Below are positions 36,474 to 48,017 of a DNA stretch of 64,000 bases, piece by piece. The notes below the pieces were generated by a model. It was not told where the DNA came from and made no database searches. It saw nothing but the letters and a program-made list of their open reading frames with translations. Origin of the DNA: Lysobacter sp. (GTDB taxonomy: Bacteria; Pseudomonadota; Gammaproteobacteria; Xanthomonadales; Xanthomonadaceae); NCBI GenBank assembly GCA_027306995.1, contig DAHUXS010000015.1, positions 1 through 64,000 on the forward strand, written 5' to 3'. The position numbers and the translations under genes were made by a program. How positions within the stretch are numbered: the first letter of the stretch is position 1; each line of letters begins with the position of its first letter.

Positions 36474-38348
36474 TCATATTTCGTAATTTCCTTCGAGGAG
36501 ACGCGCCACCACCCGTTCCGCAAGGGTTTCGGCCGACGCGGTGGTGGTATCGAGCACGATGTCCGCGGATTCCGGCGCCTCGTAGGGCGAGTCGATGCCG
36601 GTGAAATTGGGAAGCTCGCCGCGACGCGCCTTGGCGTACAAGCCTTTCACGTCGCGGCCTTCGGCGACCTGCAGCGGCGTGTCGACGAAGACTTCGATGA
36701 AGTCGCCACGGTCGAACAGGTCGCGCGCCATCTTGCGTTCGGCGCGAAATGGCGAGATGAAGCTGACCAGCACGATCAACCCGGCGTCGGTCATCAGCTT
36801 CGCCACCTCGGCGACGCGACGCAGGTTCTCGACGCGATCGACATCGGTGAAGCCGAGATCGCGATTGAGCCCGTGGCGGACGTTGTCGCCATCGAGCACG
36901 AAGGCATGGAGGCCGAGCGCGTGCAGGCGCTTGTCGACGAGATTGGCGATCGCCGACTTGCCCGCGCCCGACAGCCCGGTGAACCACACGCAACGTGCAG
37001 CCTGGCCCTTGCTGCGCGCGCGCGCCGACTTGTCGACGTCGAGATGCTGCCAGTGGATGTTGCCGGCGCGGCGCAGGGCGAAATCGAAGGTGCCGGCGGC
37101 GACGGTGGCGTTGTCGAGGCGATCGATCAGGATGAAGCTGCCGAGTGCGCGATCGTCTCCATAACTGTCGAATGCGATCGGCTGGTCGAGCGACAGATTG
37201 CAGACACCGACTTCGTTGAGGTCGAGCTGGCGCGCCGCGAGTTGCGCCTGGGTGTTGACGTCGATGCGATGCTTGATCTCGGTGACCGTGGCGTTGACGG
37301 TGCGCGTGCCCGATTTCAGCAGATAGGCGCGCCCGGGCAGCAACGGCGACTCGTTCATCCACAGCACATGCGCCGCGAACTGGTCGGCGACCTGCGGCGG
37401 CTGGCCGGCGGCGGCGAGCACGTCGCCACGACTGACATCCACTTCATCCGCCAACGTCAGCGTGACCGCCTGCCCCGCCGTCGCCACGGCGAAATCGCCA
37501 TCGGCGGTGACGATGCGAGCGACCTTCGAGCGTTGGCCCGATGGCAGCACCACCACCTCGTCGCCGGGACGCACGCGCCCGGACGTGATCGTGCCGGAGA
37601 ACCCGCGGAAATCCTGGTTGGGACGATTCACCCACTGCACCGGGAAGCGCAGGCCGGCATCGTCGCGGGCGTCTTCGACCTGGACGTTCTCAAGCCATTC
37701 CAGCAAGGTCGGGCCGTGGTACCACGGCGTCACCTCCGAGCGCTTCAGCAGGTTGTCGCCCTTCAGCGCCGATAGTGGCACCGCCTGCACGTTGGCGATG
37801 CCGAGCTGCGTCGCCAGTTCCCGGTAGTCGCGTTCGATCCGGTCGAACACCTCACGGTCGTAGCCGACGAGGTCGAGCTTGTTGACCGCCAGCACCACGT
37901 GGCGGATGCCGAACAGCGCAAGGATGTAGCTGTGGCGACGCGTCTGCGGGAGCAGCCCCTTGCGGGCGTCGACCAGGACCACCGCCGCGTCGGCGGTGGA
38001 TGCGCCGGTTGCCATGTTGCGGGTGTACTGCTCGTGGCCGGGGCAATCGGCGACGATGAACTTGCGCTTTTCGCTGCCGAAGAAGCGGTAGGCGACATCG
38101 ATGGTGATGCCCTTCTCACGTTCGGCAGCGAGCCCGTCGAGCAGCAAGGCATAGTCGATGTCGTCGCCCTGGGTACCGTGGCGACGGCTGTCTTGCGCGA
38201 GCGCATCGAGCTGGTCGGCGAACAGGCCCTTGCTGTCGTGGAGCAGGCGCCCGATCAGGGTGCTCTTGCCGTCGTCGACACTGCCGCAGGTGATGAAGCG
38301 CAGCAGGGTGTTGGCCTCGTGATGGCGCAGGTAATCGGCGACGCCCAT
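36474..38348 (-). CDS. cysNC: bifunctional sulfate adenylyltransferase subunit CysN / APS kinase CysC
   Basis: 624 residues. The N-terminal part (about 1-440) is the GTPase subunit of ATP sulfurylase: [10 protein letters not shown] (G1), DCPGHEQ (G3) and NKLDLVGY (G4). The C-terminal part (about 445-624) is APS kinase: [16 protein letters not shown]-loop, [15 protein letters not shown] and FISPFRAER. Makes APS with CysD and phosphorylates it to PAPS. The fusion is common in Xanthomonadaceae. Start ATG overlaps the cysD stop (TGATG). Confidence 0.96.
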   Translation of the reverse strand: MGVADYLRHHEANTLLRFITCGSVDDGKSTLIGRLLHDSKGLFADQLDALAQDSRRHGTQGDDIDYALLLDGLAAEREKGITIDVAYRFFGSEKRKFIVADCPGHEQYTRNMATGASTADAAVVLVDARKGLLPQTRRHSYILALFGIRHVVLAVNKLDLVGYDREVFDRIERDYRELATQLGIANVQAVPLSALKGDNLLKRSEVTPWYHGPTLLEWLENVQVEDARDDAGLRFPVQWVNRPNQDFRGFSGTITSGRVRPGDEVVVLPSGQRSKVARIVTADGDFAVATAGQAVTLTLADEVDVSRGDVLAAAGQPPQVADQFAAHVLWMNESPLLPGRAYLLKSGTRTVNATVTEIKHRIDVNTQAQLAARQLDLNEVGVCNLSLDQPIAFDSYGDDRALGSFILIDRLDNATVAAGTFDFALRRAGNIHWQHLDVDKSARARSKGQAARCVWFTGLSGAGKSAIANLVDKRLHALGLHAFVLDGDNVRHGLNRDLGFTDVDRVENLRRVAEVAKLMTDAGLIVLVSFISPFRAERKMARDLFDRGDFIEVFVDTPLQVAEGRDVKGLYAKARRGELPNFTGIDSPYEAPESADIVLDTTTASAETLAERVVARLLEGNYEI

Positions 38349-39304
38349 CAGAAATAGCCCTCCTGCTTCTTCTTCTCCATCGAGGCGGAAGGATCGTGGT
38401 CGATCATCCGGCCCTGGCGTTCCGAGGTGGTCGCGACCAGCATTTCGCCGATGACTTTTTCCAGCGTGTCGGCATCGGATTCGATGGCGCCGGTCAACGG
38501 ATAGCAACCGAGGGTGCGGAAGCGCACGCGGCGGATCGACGGCGTTTCGCCCGCGTGCAGCGGCAGGCGCTCGTCATCGACCATGATCAATGCGCCATCG
38601 CGCTCCACCACCGGGCGTTCGGCGGCGAGATACAGCGAAGGCACTTCGATCCCCTCGCGATAGATGTAGAGCCAGATGTCGAGTTCGGTCCAGTTCGATA
38701 GCGGAAACACCCGCACTGATTCGCCGGCGGCGATCCGCGTGTTGTACAGCGACCACAGTTCCGGGCGCTGCTGCTTGGGATCCCAGCGATGCTGGGCATT
38801 GCGGAAGGAGAAGATGCGTTCCTTGGCGCGCGACTTCTCCTCGTCGCGACGGGCGCCACCGATCGCGGCGTCGAAACCATGGGCATCCAGCGCCTGCTTC
38901 AGCGCCTGCGTCTTCATCACGTCGGTGTGGACGGCGGCGCCATGGCTGATCGGACCGATGCCGCGCGCGATGCCATCGGGATTGCTGTGCACGCGTAGCT
39001 CGATCCCGGTCTCGGCGGCACGGCGATCGCGGAACGCGATCATTTCGCGGAACTTCCAGCCGGTGTCGACATGCAGCAGTGGAATCGGCGGACGTCCCGG
39101 TGCGAACGCCTTCAGCAGCAGGTGCAGCAGGACCGAGCTGTCCTTGCCGATCGAATACAGCAGCACGGGGTTGCGGAACTCGGCGGCGACTTCGCGCAGG
39201 ATGTGGATGCTCTCGGCCTCGAGGCGATCGAGATGCCCGAGCGCCACGACGGGCGATGGAGCGTCGGCGACGGGCTGGATGGCGGGGGCGAGTTGCGACG
39301 ACAC
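38348..39304 (-). CDS. cysD: sulfate adenylyltransferase subunit 2 CysD
   Basis: 318 residues. PP-ATPase type catalytic subunit of ATP sulfurylase. Present: [15 protein letters not shown] (the PP loop SxGKDS), [34 protein letters not shown] and the C-terminal [13 protein letters not shown] characteristic of CysD. Start set at GTG 39304 (MSSQLAPAI...), giving a length close to E. coli CysD (302); the open frame upstream reaches into the regulatory region. First gene of its unit. Confidence 0.93.
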   Translation of the reverse strand: MSSQLAPAIQPVADAPSPVVALGHLDRLEAESIHILREVAAEFRNPVLLYSIGKDSSVLLHLLLKAFAPGRPPIPLLHVDTGWKFREMIAFRDRRAAETGIELRVHSNPDGIARGIGPISHGAAVHTDVMKTQALKQALDAHGFDAAIGGARRDEEKSRAKERIFSFRNAQHRWDPKQQRPELWSLYNTRIAAGESVRVFPLSNWTELDIWLYIYREGIEVPSLYLAAERPVVERDGALIMVDDERLPLHAGETPSIRRVRFRTLGCYPLTGAIESDADTLEKVIGEMLVATTSERQGRMIDHDPSASMEKKKQEGYF

Positions 39305-39398
39305 GGCAAAAGTCCTGATGCGGGCATGGGAAGGACCGCACGACTGCGGACGACGTCGAGTATCGGCAGCGCATCCTCGGGCCGGAAATGCAGGCACG

Positions 39399-39451
39399 GC
39401 ATAACGGCATAACCGCAGGTGCTTATGCGCCGACGGATATATCCGCATAAC
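39399..39451. promoter_or_regulatory. cysD/cysJ divergent control region with GCATAA half-sites
   Basis: Four copies of GCATAA(C): 39399-39405, 39407-39413, inverted at 39423-39428, and 39445-39451, plus a 12-base perfect palindrome CGGATATATCCG at 39434-39445. It lies between divergent cysD and cysJ. A LysR-type regulator such as the CysB homologue 4 kb away is the likely binder (inference). Confidence 0.55.
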
Positions 39452-39521
39452 CAACCTTCCTTATCGGCAGGCGGCCGCATTCCCTAGTCTTTGCGTTGTC
39501 GCAGTCCGCCCACGCTCAGCC

Positions 39522-41354
39522 ATGTCCGCCGTCCTGCCATCGCAATTCCAGCCGATCACCGACGAACAGGCCGCCCTGCTCGGCCGGCTGACCGATGCGC
39601 TGGATCACAGCGGGCTGTGGTGGCTGTCCGGCTACGCTGCCGGCCTTGCCCGCGGACGCACGGCGCCGACGACCGCATTGGCTGCAGTTGCCAATGAAAC
39701 GATCGCCGCGCCGCAGCTCACCATTGTGTACGGCAGCCAGACCGGCAACGCCAAGCGCCAGGCCGAAACGCTTTCCGCGCAGGTCGAGGCCGCCGGCTTC
39801 GGCGTGCGCCTGCTGCGCGCCGATGCCTATCCCTTGCGCGAGCTGAAGAACGAACGGCACCTCGTCATCGTCATCAGCACCCAGGGCGACGGCGATCCGC
39901 CGGACGACGCCCGCGCCTTCGTCGAATTCATCGCCGGCAAGCGCGCGCCGAAATTGCCCGATCTCCACTTTTCGGTGCTCGCGCTCGGCGATTCCAGCTA
40001 CCCGCAGTTCTGCGCAATCGGTCGCCAGCTCGACGAACGCCTCGCCGAGCTTGGCGCCAAGCGCTGGTTCGAACGCGGCGATGCCGATCTCGATATCGAA
40101 ACCGTCGCCACGCCGTGGATGGCGAACGCATTGGCCGCAGCGAAGGATGCGCTGAAGCCCCAGGTGCCGCTGGCCACCGTCACGCCGCTGCGTCCCCATG
40201 CGCAAGCGGCTGCCAGCCTTTACACGCGCGACCGCCCGTTCCCCGCCGAAGTGCTGGTGAACCAGCGCATCACCGGCCGCGGCGGGCACAGGGCGACATC
40301 GGACAAGGACATTCGCCATGTCGAGTTGTCGCTGGAAGGCTCCGGCCTCAAGTACGAACCGGGCGATGCGCTTGGCGTCTGGCCGGTGAATCCGCCGCGT
40401 CTGGTGGATGCGCTGCTGGCGACGCTTCAGCTCGATGGCGATGCATCCGTCAGCCACGGCGAACAGACGCTGCCGCTGCGCGAATGGCTATCGACCAAGC
40501 GCGAGATCACCCGCCTGACGCGCCCGTTCCTCGGCCAGCACGCCCATCGTGCCGGTGCCGCCGCGCTCGACGCCGCCCTCTCGGCGGACGGCGCGGCGGC
40601 GCTGGCCGACCTGCTCGCCAATCGCCAGTTGATCGACGTGTTGCGCGACTATCCGGCGACCTGGAGCGCCGGCGAACTGGTTGCCGCACTGCGTCCGCTG
40701 GTGCCGCGCCTGTATTCGATCGCGTCGAGCCCGCGCGTCGTTGGCGAGGAAGCGCACCTCACCATCGCCCATGTCGAATACGCGGTGGAAGGCGATCCCG
40801 ATCCACGCTGGGGCACCGCGTCCAACTTCCTCGCGCGTAGCGACGAGGGCGCGACGGTTCCGGTCTTCATCGAACGCAACGAACGTTTCCGTTTGCCCAG
40901 CGATGGCAGCCGCGACGTCATCCTGATCGGTCCCGGCACCGGCGTCGCCCCGTTCCGCGCCTTCGTGCAGGAACGCGCCGACAACGAAGCCAGCGGCCGC
41001 AACTGGCTGTTCTTCGGCAATCCGCACGCGCACAGCGACTTCCTCTACCAGCTCGAATGGCAGGACGCCCTGAAGTCCGGCGCGCTGCATCGCCTCGACC
41101 TCGCCTTCTCGCGCGACCAGCCGCACAAGATCTATGTGCAGGATCGCCTGCGCGAACGCGGCGCCGATGTCTTCGCCTGGCTGCAATCGGGCGCGCACCT
41201 GTACGTCTGCGGCGACGCCACCCGCATGGCCAAGGACGTGCACGCGGCCTTGCTCGAGATCATCGCCACCCATGGCGGCAAGTCGGCCGACGAAGCCGGC
41301 GATTACCTCAACGACCTGCAGGCGCAGGGCCGCTACGCACGGGACGTCTACTGA
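39522..41354 (+). CDS. cysJ: sulfite reductase flavoprotein alpha-component CysJ
   Basis: 610 residues. Passes electrons from NADPH through FAD and FMN to CysI. Flavodoxin-like FMN domain at about 65-205 ([28 protein letters not shown]), FAD domain with RLYSIASSP at about 400, and NADPH domain with [16 protein letters not shown] and [13 protein letters not shown]. Ends in RYARDVY, the standard C-terminus. The stop overlaps the cysI start (TGATG). Confidence 0.96.
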   Translation: MSAVLPSQFQPITDEQAALLGRLTDALDHSGLWWLSGYAAGLARGRTAPTTALAAVANETIAAPQLTIVYGSQTGNAKRQAETLSAQVEAAGFGVRLLRADAYPLRELKNERHLVIVISTQGDGDPPDDARAFVEFIAGKRAPKLPDLHFSVLALGDSSYPQFCAIGRQLDERLAELGAKRWFERGDADLDIETVATPWMANALAAAKDALKPQVPLATVTPLRPHAQAAASLYTRDRPFPAEVLVNQRITGRGGHRATSDKDIRHVELSLEGSGLKYEPGDALGVWPVNPPRLVDALLATLQLDGDASVSHGEQTLPLREWLSTKREITRLTRPFLGQHAHRAGAAALDAALSADGAAALADLLANRQLIDVLRDYPATWSAGELVAALRPLVPRLYSIASSPRVVGEEAHLTIAHVEYAVEGDPDPRWGTASNFLARSDEGATVPVFIERNERFRLPSDGSRDVILIGPGTGVAPFRAFVQERADNEASGRNWLFFGNPHAHSDFLYQLEWQDALKSGALHRLDLAFSRDQPHKIYVQDRLRERGADVFAWLQSGAHLYVCGDATRMAKDVHAALLEIIATHGGKSADEAGDYLNDLQAQGRYARDVY

Positions 41355-43060
41355 TGAGCGCCCATTCCGTTGAAGACATCAAGCGCGGCAGCCATCGCCT
41401 GCGCGGCACGCTGGTCGAGTCGCTGGCCGACCAGGTCACCGGCGCGATCGCCGAGGACGACCAGACGCTGATCAAGTATCACGGCAGCTACCAGCAAGAC
41501 GATCGCGACATCCGCGAGGAGCGCCGCCGCCAGAAGCTCGAGCCCGCCTACAGTTTCATGATCCGCACCCGCACGCCGGGCGGCGTGGTATCGCCGGAGC
41601 AGTGGTTGAAGCTCGATCGCATCGCGACCACCTACGCCGAACGCGGCCTGCGCATCACCACGCGCCAGGCTTTCCAGTTCCATGGCGTGATCAAGCGCGA
41701 ACTCAAGGCGACGATGCAGGCGATCAACGCCGCGATGATCGATACCGTCGCGGCCTGCGGCGACGTCAATCGCAACATCATGGCCGCGGCCAATCCGCAC
41801 GAATCGCGCGCGCACGCCTTCGTCCACGCGCAGGCGGCCGCGCTCTCCGCGCGCCTGCGTCCGAACACCCGCGCCTACTACGAAATCTGGCTGGACGAGG
41901 AACGCATCGCCGGCAGCGGCGACGAAGACGAACCGATCTATGGCGACACCTACCTGCCGCGCAAGTTCAAGATCGGTTTCGCGATTCCGCCGTACAACGA
42001 TGTCGACGTGTTCGCGCAGGACCTCGGTTTCATCGCCATCATCGAAAACGGCGACGTGGTCGGCTACAACGTCACCGCCGGCGGCGGCATGGGCGCGACC
42101 CACGGCGATCCCGAAACCTATCCCCGCCTCGGCAGCCTGCTCGGTGCGATCGCGCCCGATCAGGTCACCGCGATCGCCGAAGCGGTCGTCACCACCCAGC
42201 GCGACTGGGGCAATCGTGCGGTGCGCAAGCGTGCGCGCCTGAAATACACCATCGACGACCGCGGGCTCGACGTCTTCAGGCGCGAAGTCGAATCGCGCTC
42301 CGGCATCACCTTCGCGGAACCGCGCGATTACCGCTTCATCCACAACGGCGATCGCTTCGGCTGGGTGCAGGGTGAAAACGGCCTGTGGCACCTGACACTG
42401 CGGATCGTCGCCGGCCGCATCTGGGATCGCGAACAGCCACACCTCACCGGCCTGCGCGAGATCGCGACGCACCTGCTCGCGGTCGAACCGGATGCAACAT
42501 CCGTACCCGAATTCCGGATGACGCCGAACCAGAACCTGGTGATCGCCAATATCCCGGACGGCGAACGCGCGCATGTCGATGCCCTCGTCGCCGCGCACGG
42601 GCTCGCCATCCACGAGGTCGCATCGCCGCTACGGCAGAACGCGATCGCCTGCGTGGCGCTGCCGACCTGCGGGCTGGCGATGGCCGAAGCCGAACGCTAC
42701 CTGCCGGACATCCTGACGCACTTCGATGCCCTGCTCGCCAAACATGGCCTCTCCGACCAGTCGATCCATTTCCGCATCAGCGGCTGCCCCAACGGCTGCT
42801 CACGGCCGTATCTCGGCGAAGTCGCGCTGGTCGGCAAGGCGCCCGGCCGCTACAACCTGATGCTCGGCGGCGACCATCGCGGCCAGCGCCTCAACGTGCT
42901 CCATCGCGAAAACATTGACGAGGCCGCGATCCTCGCCGAACTCGATCAACTGCTGGCGCGTTACGCCGCGGAACGCAGAGACGACGAATATTTCGGCGAT
43001 TTCCTCGTGCGTTCCGGCGTCGTCGTCGCCCGTGCCCTGAACCTGGAACTCGCTGCATGA
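41354..43060 (+). CDS. cysI: sulfite reductase hemoprotein beta-component CysI
   Basis: 568 residues. Reduces sulfite to sulfide with siroheme and a 4Fe-4S cluster. The cluster cysteines are in [19 protein letters not shown] (C-x5-C) and [16 protein letters not shown] (C-x3-C). The siroheme-contact segments [15 protein letters not shown] and [22 protein letters not shown] are present. Takes siroheme made by CysG (window 45-46.4 kb). ATG at 41354 overlaps the cysJ stop. Confidence 0.97.
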   Translation: MSAHSVEDIKRGSHRLRGTLVESLADQVTGAIAEDDQTLIKYHGSYQQDDRDIREERRRQKLEPAYSFMIRTRTPGGVVSPEQWLKLDRIATTYAERGLRITTRQAFQFHGVIKRELKATMQAINAAMIDTVAACGDVNRNIMAAANPHESRAHAFVHAQAAALSARLRPNTRAYYEIWLDEERIAGSGDEDEPIYGDTYLPRKFKIGFAIPPYNDVDVFAQDLGFIAIIENGDVVGYNVTAGGGMGATHGDPETYPRLGSLLGAIAPDQVTAIAEAVVTTQRDWGNRAVRKRARLKYTIDDRGLDVFRREVESRSGITFAEPRDYRFIHNGDRFGWVQGENGLWHLTLRIVAGRIWDREQPHLTGLREIATHLLAVEPDATSVPEFRMTPNQNLVIANIPDGERAHVDALVAAHGLAIHEVASPLRQNAIACVALPTCGLAMAEAERYLPDILTHFDALLAKHGLSDQSIHFRISGCPNGCSRPYLGEVALVGKAPGRYNLMLGGDHRGQRLNVLHRENIDEAAILAELDQLLARYAAERRDDEYFGDFLVRSGVVVARALNLELAA

Positions 43061-43803
43061 CTCCGCCCGATCCCGCCGAAACTGCGCAATCGCCACAGGC
43101 GCTGGCCTCCCTCAACCACTGGCTCGAACAACGCAGCGCCGAAGAGCGCGTCGCTTGGGCATTGGCCGAACTTCCTGGCATCCACGCGTTGTCGTCGAGC
43201 TTCGGTGCGCAGGCCGCGGTGTCGCTGCACATGGTCACCCGCGAACAACCCGACATCCCGGTGGTGCTGATCGATACCGGTTACCTGTTCCCGGAAACCT
43301 ATCGCTTCATCGACGAACTCAGCGAGCGGCTGTCGCTCAACCTCAAGGTCTATCGCCCGCAGATCGGCATCGCGTGGATGGAAGCGCGTTTCGGCAAATT
43401 ATGGGAACAGGGCGTCGACGGCATCGAACGCTACAACCGCCTGCGCAAGGTCGAACCGATGCAGCGCGCGCTCAACGAACTCGGCGCGGAAACCTGGATC
43501 TCCGGCATCCGCCGCAGCCAGTCGCGTAGTCGCGCCAACACCGACATCCTGCAGCGTCGCGATGGCCGCTGGAAACTGCATCCGCTGGCCGACTGGAGCG
43601 ATCGTGATGTCTGGAATTATCTCCAGCGCCACGACCTGCCCTATCACCCGTTGTGGCACGACGGTTACGTCTCGATCGGCGACGTCCACACCACGCGCCG
43701 CCTCGAAGACGGCATGAGCGAGGAAGACACCCGCTTCTTCGGGCTCAAGCGCGAATGCGGCCTGCACGAAGCCTGGAACGATCCCGGCCAGGCCGCGGCT
43801 TGA
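43057..43803 (+). CDS. cysH: phosphoadenosine phosphosulfate reductase CysH
   Basis: 248 residues. Reduces PAPS to sulfite using thioredoxin. A PP-loop-like [41 protein letters not shown] and the C-terminal RECGLHE with the catalytic Cys are all as in E. coli CysH. The Cys pairs of Fe-S APS reductases (CC...CxxC) are absent, so it should use PAPS, in agreement with the CysC domain upstream. Overlaps cysI by 4 bases; convergent with the regulator, 12 bases away. Confidence 0.96.
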   Translation: MTPPDPAETAQSPQALASLNHWLEQRSAEERVAWALAELPGIHALSSSFGAQAAVSLHMVTREQPDIPVVLIDTGYLFPETYRFIDELSERLSLNLKVYRPQIGIAWMEARFGKLWEQGVDGIERYNRLRKVEPMQRALNELGAETWISGIRRSQSRSRANTDILQRRDGRWKLHPLADWSDRDVWNYLQRHDLPYHPLWHDGYVSIGDVHTTRRLEDGMSEEDTRFFGLKRECGLHEAWNDPGQAAA

Positions 43804-43815
43804 TCGCGCCTCGCG

Positions 43816-44808
43816 CTAGATCACGTAAGTCGCGATCGTCTCGCTGAGTTCCGCCCAACTCGGCGGCGTCGGCCAATCCGCTTCGACATTGCCTTCCAGC
43901 ACGCGACGCACGTCGCGGCGATCGAGTTGCGGCGCCACCGCGTGCAGCAACTCGGTGGCGTAGTCGCGCAGCACGCGTTCGCGCGGCAACACCGCCCAGG
44001 CGATGCATTCGGGAATCGATGCCGGCGCCGTCAATGCCACCAGATCGACGGCGTCCTCCGGGGTCAACGCCATCTCGGCCAACAGACCGACACCAAGTCC
44101 GGCGCGCACATAGGTCTTGATGAGATCGGCATCGCGCGCGGTCATCGCCAATTGCGGCTCCAGTCCATCCGCCGCGAATGCACGCCGCAGCGAGGAATCG
44201 GGGCGGATCGACGATTCGTAGCTCACCAGCGGATAGGCCGCGAGTTGCGCCAGCGTCGGTGCGCCGATCGATGCCAAGGCGTGGTCGCGCGGCACCAGCA
44301 CCTTGCGCTGCCAGCGGAACAGCGGCACCGCGATACCGCCATCCGGCACGTGGCCCGCGGTGCTGATCAGGGCGAAATCGGCCTCGCCGCTGGCGAGCAT
44401 GTTCAGCACTTCGCTGTCCGAGGTCGGCATCAGGTGCACGCTCACCTGCGGATAGGCGCGCTTCAATTTCGCCACCGCCTGCGGCAGCACGAAACGCGCC
44501 TGTGTGTGCGTGGTCGCCAGCACCAGCCGACCGTTCGCGTCGCTGCGCTGGTTGGCGGCATAGGCACGGATGTTGGCGGCCTCGGCGAGCAGGCGGCGCG
44601 CGTGCACCAGCACCTGCATGCCGCCACTGGTGATGCCGTCGAGGCTGCGACCCTTGCGCGAGAACAACAGGAAGCCGAGTTCGTCCTCGAGCTGCTTCAA
44701 CTGTTTCGACATGCCCGGCTGCGTCGCGTGCACGCGTTCGGCGGCAACGGTGATGTTGAGGCCGGAATCGGCGATGGCGACAAGGTAGCGGAGCTGGGTG
44801 AGGGTCAT
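43816..44808 (-). CDS. cysB: CysB-like LysR-family regulator
   Basis: 330 residues. An N-terminal winged helix (MTLTQLRYLVAIADSGLNITVAAERVHATQPGMSKQLKQLE) and a sensor domain like CysB: VLATTHTQARFVLPQAVAKLKRAYP, the region that in CysB senses N-acetylserine/sulfate. It should activate the sulfate genes when cysteine is short (inference from homology and position). It is divergent from cysG, and a 28-base near-palindrome lies in the gap. Named cysB on the strength of family and context. Confidence 0.88.
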   Translation of the reverse strand: MTLTQLRYLVAIADSGLNITVAAERVHATQPGMSKQLKQLEDELGFLLFSRKGRSLDGITSGGMQVLVHARRLLAEAANIRAYAANQRSDANGRLVLATTHTQARFVLPQAVAKLKRAYPQVSVHLMPTSDSEVLNMLASGEADFALISTAGHVPDGGIAVPLFRWQRKVLVPRDHALASIGAPTLAQLAAYPLVSYESSIRPDSSLRRAFAADGLEPQLAMTARDADLIKTYVRAGLGVGLLAEMALTPEDAVDLVALTAPASIPECIAWAVLPRERVLRDYATELLHAVAPQLDRRDVRRVLEGNVEADWPTPPSWAELSETIATYVI

Positions 44809-44854
44809 GACGTAGGCCGGCAGAGATCAGGCCACCGGCAATCCTGCCGAATGG

Positions 44855-44940
44855 TTATCTCTTTATTCGAATAGAGAGATAAATCTACTACCCCGACGAC
44901 ACCCTTGTCCATCGCGGCTTATGCCTTTACAGAATAAGCC
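44855..44940. promoter_or_regulatory. cysB/cysG divergent control region with two dyads
   Basis: A 28-base near-perfect palindrome (44855-44882, TTATCTCT...AGAGATAA, one mismatched pair) and a second dyad GGCTTAT-N11-ATAAGCC (44916-44940) that fits the LysR T-N11-A layout. TTATGC at 44919-44924 is the same half-site as in the cysD/cysJ gap. Likely binding sites of the regulator next door. Confidence 0.6.
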
Positions 44941-45014
44941 AAATCGCGGTCGTTATTTCCGTCCGGCCCCCTGTCGCCGCAAGGTGGGACGAGCCCATCC
45001 CGCCTGCCCGACCG

Positions 45015-46439
45015 ATGACCTCCCGGCTGTTTCCCCTGTTCGCCGATCTCCGCAACCGCACCGTCCTCGTGGTCGGCGGCGGCGGCGTGGCCCGGCGCAA
45101 GGTCACGGCCCTGCTGGATACCGGCGCCCGCATCGTAGTCGGGGCACCGGCGCTGGATCCGGAACTTGCCGCATTGGCAGACCAGGAGCGGATCGAGGCG
45201 ATCACGGGCAGCTTCGCCGATTCCTGGCTCGATGACGCCTGGCTGGTGATCGCCGCCACCGACGACGCCGGCGCCAATCGCGCGATCGCCGCTGCCGCCG
45301 AGGCACGGCGGATCTGGGCCAATGTCGTCGACGACGCCGAACTCTCGAACATCCACCTGCCCGCACGCGTCGAACGTGGTCCGCTGCAGATCGCCATTTC
45401 CAGCGGCGGCGGCGCGCCCATGCTGGCACGCCACCTGCGCGAGCAACTGGAAACCCAGTTCGACGAATCGCTGGGCGCGCTGGCCGAATTGCTGCAGCGA
45501 TCGCGCGCCTTGATCCGGGAACGCCTGCCCGATCTTCCCGCGCGCCGACGCTTCTTCGATCGCATCCTCAAGGGCCCGATCCCGGCGCTGCTGCGGCGTG
45601 GCGACGCGATCAGCGCGGAACGTGCCTTGCAGGCGAACATCGATGCCGCGGCGCCGGTGCGCGGCCGGGTCGCGCTGGTTGGCGCCGGCCCTGGCGATCC
45701 GGGGTTACTGACGTTGCGCGCATTGCGCCTGCTCAACGAAGCCGACGTCATCCTCCACGATCGCCTCGTCAGCGACGAGGTATTGGCGCTGGCGCGACGC
45801 GACGCCGAATTGATCGAAGTCGGCAAGCACGTCGGCGGCGACCACCACGCCACCCAATCCGCCATCCATCGCCTGCTCGTCGAACATGCCACATCGGGCA
45901 AGCGCGTGGTGCGTCTCAAGGGCGGCGATCCCTTCGTCTTCGGTCGTGGCGGCGAAGAGCTGGAAGCGCTGCAGTTGCACGGCGTCGATTTCGAAGTGGT
46001 GCCCGGCATCACCGCCGCGGTCGCCTGCGGTGCCTACGCCGGCATCCCGCTCACCCATCGTGACCACGCGCAGTCGGTGCGCTTCGTCACCGCGCATACC
46101 AAGGACGCCGACGATGGCATCGACTGGCGCGCCCTCGCGCAGGATCGCCAGACCCTTGCCTTCTACATGGGCGTGTCCGGGCTGGAACGCATCCGCGATC
46201 GCCTGGTCGCCCACGGGCGCAATGCGAACACGCCGGTCGCGCTGGTCGAAAACGGCACCCGCGCCGGGCAACGGGTGGTTGTCGGCAGCCTGGCCGAACT
46301 GCCCGAACTCGCGCGCGCGCATCGGGTGGCCGCACCCGCCATCCTGTTCGTCGGCGAAGTGGCGGCACTGGCGACACGCCTGCACTGGTTTGGCACCTCC
46401 CCGTTGCAGGCGCTCCCGGCGCTGGCGCGCGCCGCCTGA
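45015..46439 (+). CDS. cysG: siroheme synthase CysG
   Basis: 474 residues. Makes siroheme for CysI. The N-terminal part (about 1-200) is the NAD-dependent dehydrogenase/ferrochelatase: [15 protein letters not shown] with its Gly-rich loop, and [19 protein letters not shown]. The C-terminal part (about 215-470) is the SAM uroporphyrinogen III methyltransferase: [43 protein letters not shown] and [22 protein letters not shown]. Complete fusion, normal length. Confidence 0.97.
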   Translation: MTSRLFPLFADLRNRTVLVVGGGGVARRKVTALLDTGARIVVGAPALDPELAALADQERIEAITGSFADSWLDDAWLVIAATDDAGANRAIAAAAEARRIWANVVDDAELSNIHLPARVERGPLQIAISSGGGAPMLARHLREQLETQFDESLGALAELLQRSRALIRERLPDLPARRRFFDRILKGPIPALLRRGDAISAERALQANIDAAAPVRGRVALVGAGPGDPGLLTLRALRLLNEADVILHDRLVSDEVLALARRDAELIEVGKHVGGDHHATQSAIHRLLVEHATSGKRVVRLKGGDPFVFGRGGEELEALQLHGVDFEVVPGITAAVACGAYAGIPLTHRDHAQSVRFVTAHTKDADDGIDWRALAQDRQTLAFYMGVSGLERIRDRLVAHGRNANTPVALVENGTRAGQRVVVGSLAELPELARAHRVAAPAILFVGEVAALATRLHWFGTSPLQALPALARAA

Positions 46440-46543
46440 TCCCGCCGGAGCCTGAAGCCTTGCCGCATAGCAACACACCGCGCACACGGACCTTGCTAGG
46501 ATCGGCCGGTAACACTTCCCACCACCTAGAGGGATTCAGAGAT

Positions 46544-46792
46544 ATGGGCGGCATCCTGTACACCATCATCATCGGCGCGGTCATCGGTATCCTTGCGCGC
46601 TTCTTCAAGCCCGGTGCGGATCCGATGGGCTGGATCCTGACGATCATCCTCGGTATCGCCGGTTCGTATGTCGGCAGCCTGCTGTACCACGGCGGCGGCT
46701 TCGTCGGTTTCGCGATTTCCATCGTCTGCGCCATCGTGTTGCTCTTCGTCTACGAGCTCATCCGCAGCAAGATGGCCAGCAGCAACTCCTGA
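46544..46792 (+). CDS. GlsB/YeaQ/YmgE family small membrane protein
   Basis: 82 residues, three predicted membrane spans (ILYTIIIGAVIGILARF, GWILTIILGIAGSYVGSLLY, FVGFAISIVCAIVLLFVYELI). The Gly-rich transmembrane pattern and KPGADPMGWILTIILGI are typical of the GlsB/YeaQ family, often stress-induced; biochemical function is unknown. The ATG at 46544 follows the ribosome site AGAGGGA by some 14 bases. It carries its own strong terminator. Confidence 0.85.
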   Translation: MGGILYTIIIGAVIGILARFFKPGADPMGWILTIILGIAGSYVGSLLYHGGGFVGFAISIVCAIVLLFVYELIRSKMASSNS

Positions 46793-46820
46793 CGTCGCAT
46801 CGGCAACGAAGCGACGCACC

Positions 46821-46844
46821 AACGCCCCGGTTCGCCGGGGCGTT
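46821..46844 (+). terminator. terminator-like UUCG hairpin
   Basis: AACGCCCCGG-TTCG-CCGGGGCGTT at 46821-46844: perfect 10-base stem with a UUCG tetraloop, 28 bases after the small membrane protein gene. The following U run is weak. Confidence 0.65.
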
Positions 46845-46958
46845 GTCGTATGGGTCACAGTTCCGCGCACTGCCATCGACGCATGCCCGCGAAGACGTTT
46901 GGCGGCTTTTTCCGGCGTGCTAGTGTCGTGCGCACATTGGACAACCCGGCTTCGACAC

Positions 46959-48005
46959 ATGCGCCCTAGCCTGCTTTGGACAGCCTGCCTGCTGGCAGCG
47001 GTAACCAGCCTGCCGATCACCGCAGCCGAAAAAAGGGATGCCGACGAAGAAGCGTGGGTCGCGGCGCGCGATGCCGGTGCAACGGCCGGGTTCAAGGCCT
47101 ATCTGAAGGAATTCCCCAAGGGCCGCCACGCTGCAGCCGCGCGCGTGAAGCTCGCAATCCTCAGCGATGCGAGCGGTGCGCAACCGGCCGCATCCAACGC
47201 TGCAACCACCGCGCCGGCCAAGTCCGCGGTCTCGAAAGCGACTGCAGTCACGCGTCCCCACCTGCCGTTCGAACTGAGCGACGATGTCTGGAACGCGATC
47301 GAGAAATCCGATCTCGTGCGCGCCACCTATCCGCGCAAGACCGTCGAGATCGCCTATACCGACGTCACCGACTCCGACTTCGCGAAGCTGCATGTGCAGA
47401 CCAACCAAGTCGTCAACAAGCGGATCGTCCCGTTGCCCGATGCGCAGGGCTACCAGGAAGTGGAACAGCGACAGGAAATCTCCTGGACCAACAGCAATGG
47501 GGGACGCGGCGCTCCGCAGGCGACGTCGAGCCGCAATTATTTCCTGGGCGGCATCCTCGACCTGGGCGCAGTCAATGCCGAAGGCGGGGCGATCGGGCGA
47601 CTGAGCAAGGTCCACGAAATCCAGGGCAGCCTGTATCCCCTGCACGTCGGCGCGGAAATATCGTTGCGCTACGACTACGAATACGTGCAGAACCACGACT
47701 ACAACAGCAGCGTCGCGACGAAATGCCGGATCATCGCCAAGGTGGCGGCATCGACATTGAGCCCGCAGTTGCCGGGAGACGCCTGGCAGTTGAGTTGCCA
47801 GACCACCACCGTGATGAATGGAAAAACCAACGAAGCCGCGAGCGACAAGCAGTACATCGTCGGCGATTGGGGGGTGACCTACCACCAGCTCGGGATCCTG
47901 GATCTCACGAAAAAAACCATGGTGGTCCCGGATGGGCGCTATCAGTACAAGTTCATGACGTCGATGCACACTATCGACGGCTACCGGATCACCGCCCGGG
48001 ATTGA
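46959..48005 (+). CDS. hypothetical secreted protein
   Basis: 348 residues, function not recognised. A signal peptide (MRPSLLWTACLLAAVTSLPITA) is followed by a short helical motif, EEAWVAARDAGATAGFKAYLKEFPKGRHAAAARVKL (only its W-x(10)-F-x-x-Y-L-x-x-F-P-x-G pattern is diagnostic), which occurs next to caspase-like and other bacterial signalling domains. The rest is beta-strand-rich and without known motifs. Start chosen at the ATG before the signal; the frame is open upstream. Confidence 0.72.
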   Translation: MRPSLLWTACLLAAVTSLPITAAEKRDADEEAWVAARDAGATAGFKAYLKEFPKGRHAAAARVKLAILSDASGAQPAASNAATTAPAKSAVSKATAVTRPHLPFELSDDVWNAIEKSDLVRATYPRKTVEIAYTDVTDSDFAKLHVQTNQVVNKRIVPLPDAQGYQEVEQRQEISWTNSNGGRGAPQATSSRNYFLGGILDLGAVNAEGGAIGRLSKVHEIQGSLYPLHVGAEISLRYDYEYVQNHDYNSSVATKCRIIAKVAASTLSPQLPGDAWQLSCQTTTVMNGKTNEAASDKQYIVGDWGVTYHQLGILDLTKKTMVVPDGRYQYKFMTSMHTIDGYRITARD

Positions 48006-48017
48006 TAAGCTGGGCGG

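Noticed and set aside
33916-36486. An 856-codon plus-strand open frame over cysW, cysT and sbp
   Set aside because: Antisense to transporter genes with strong motifs; Arg/Gln/His-rich translation without domains.
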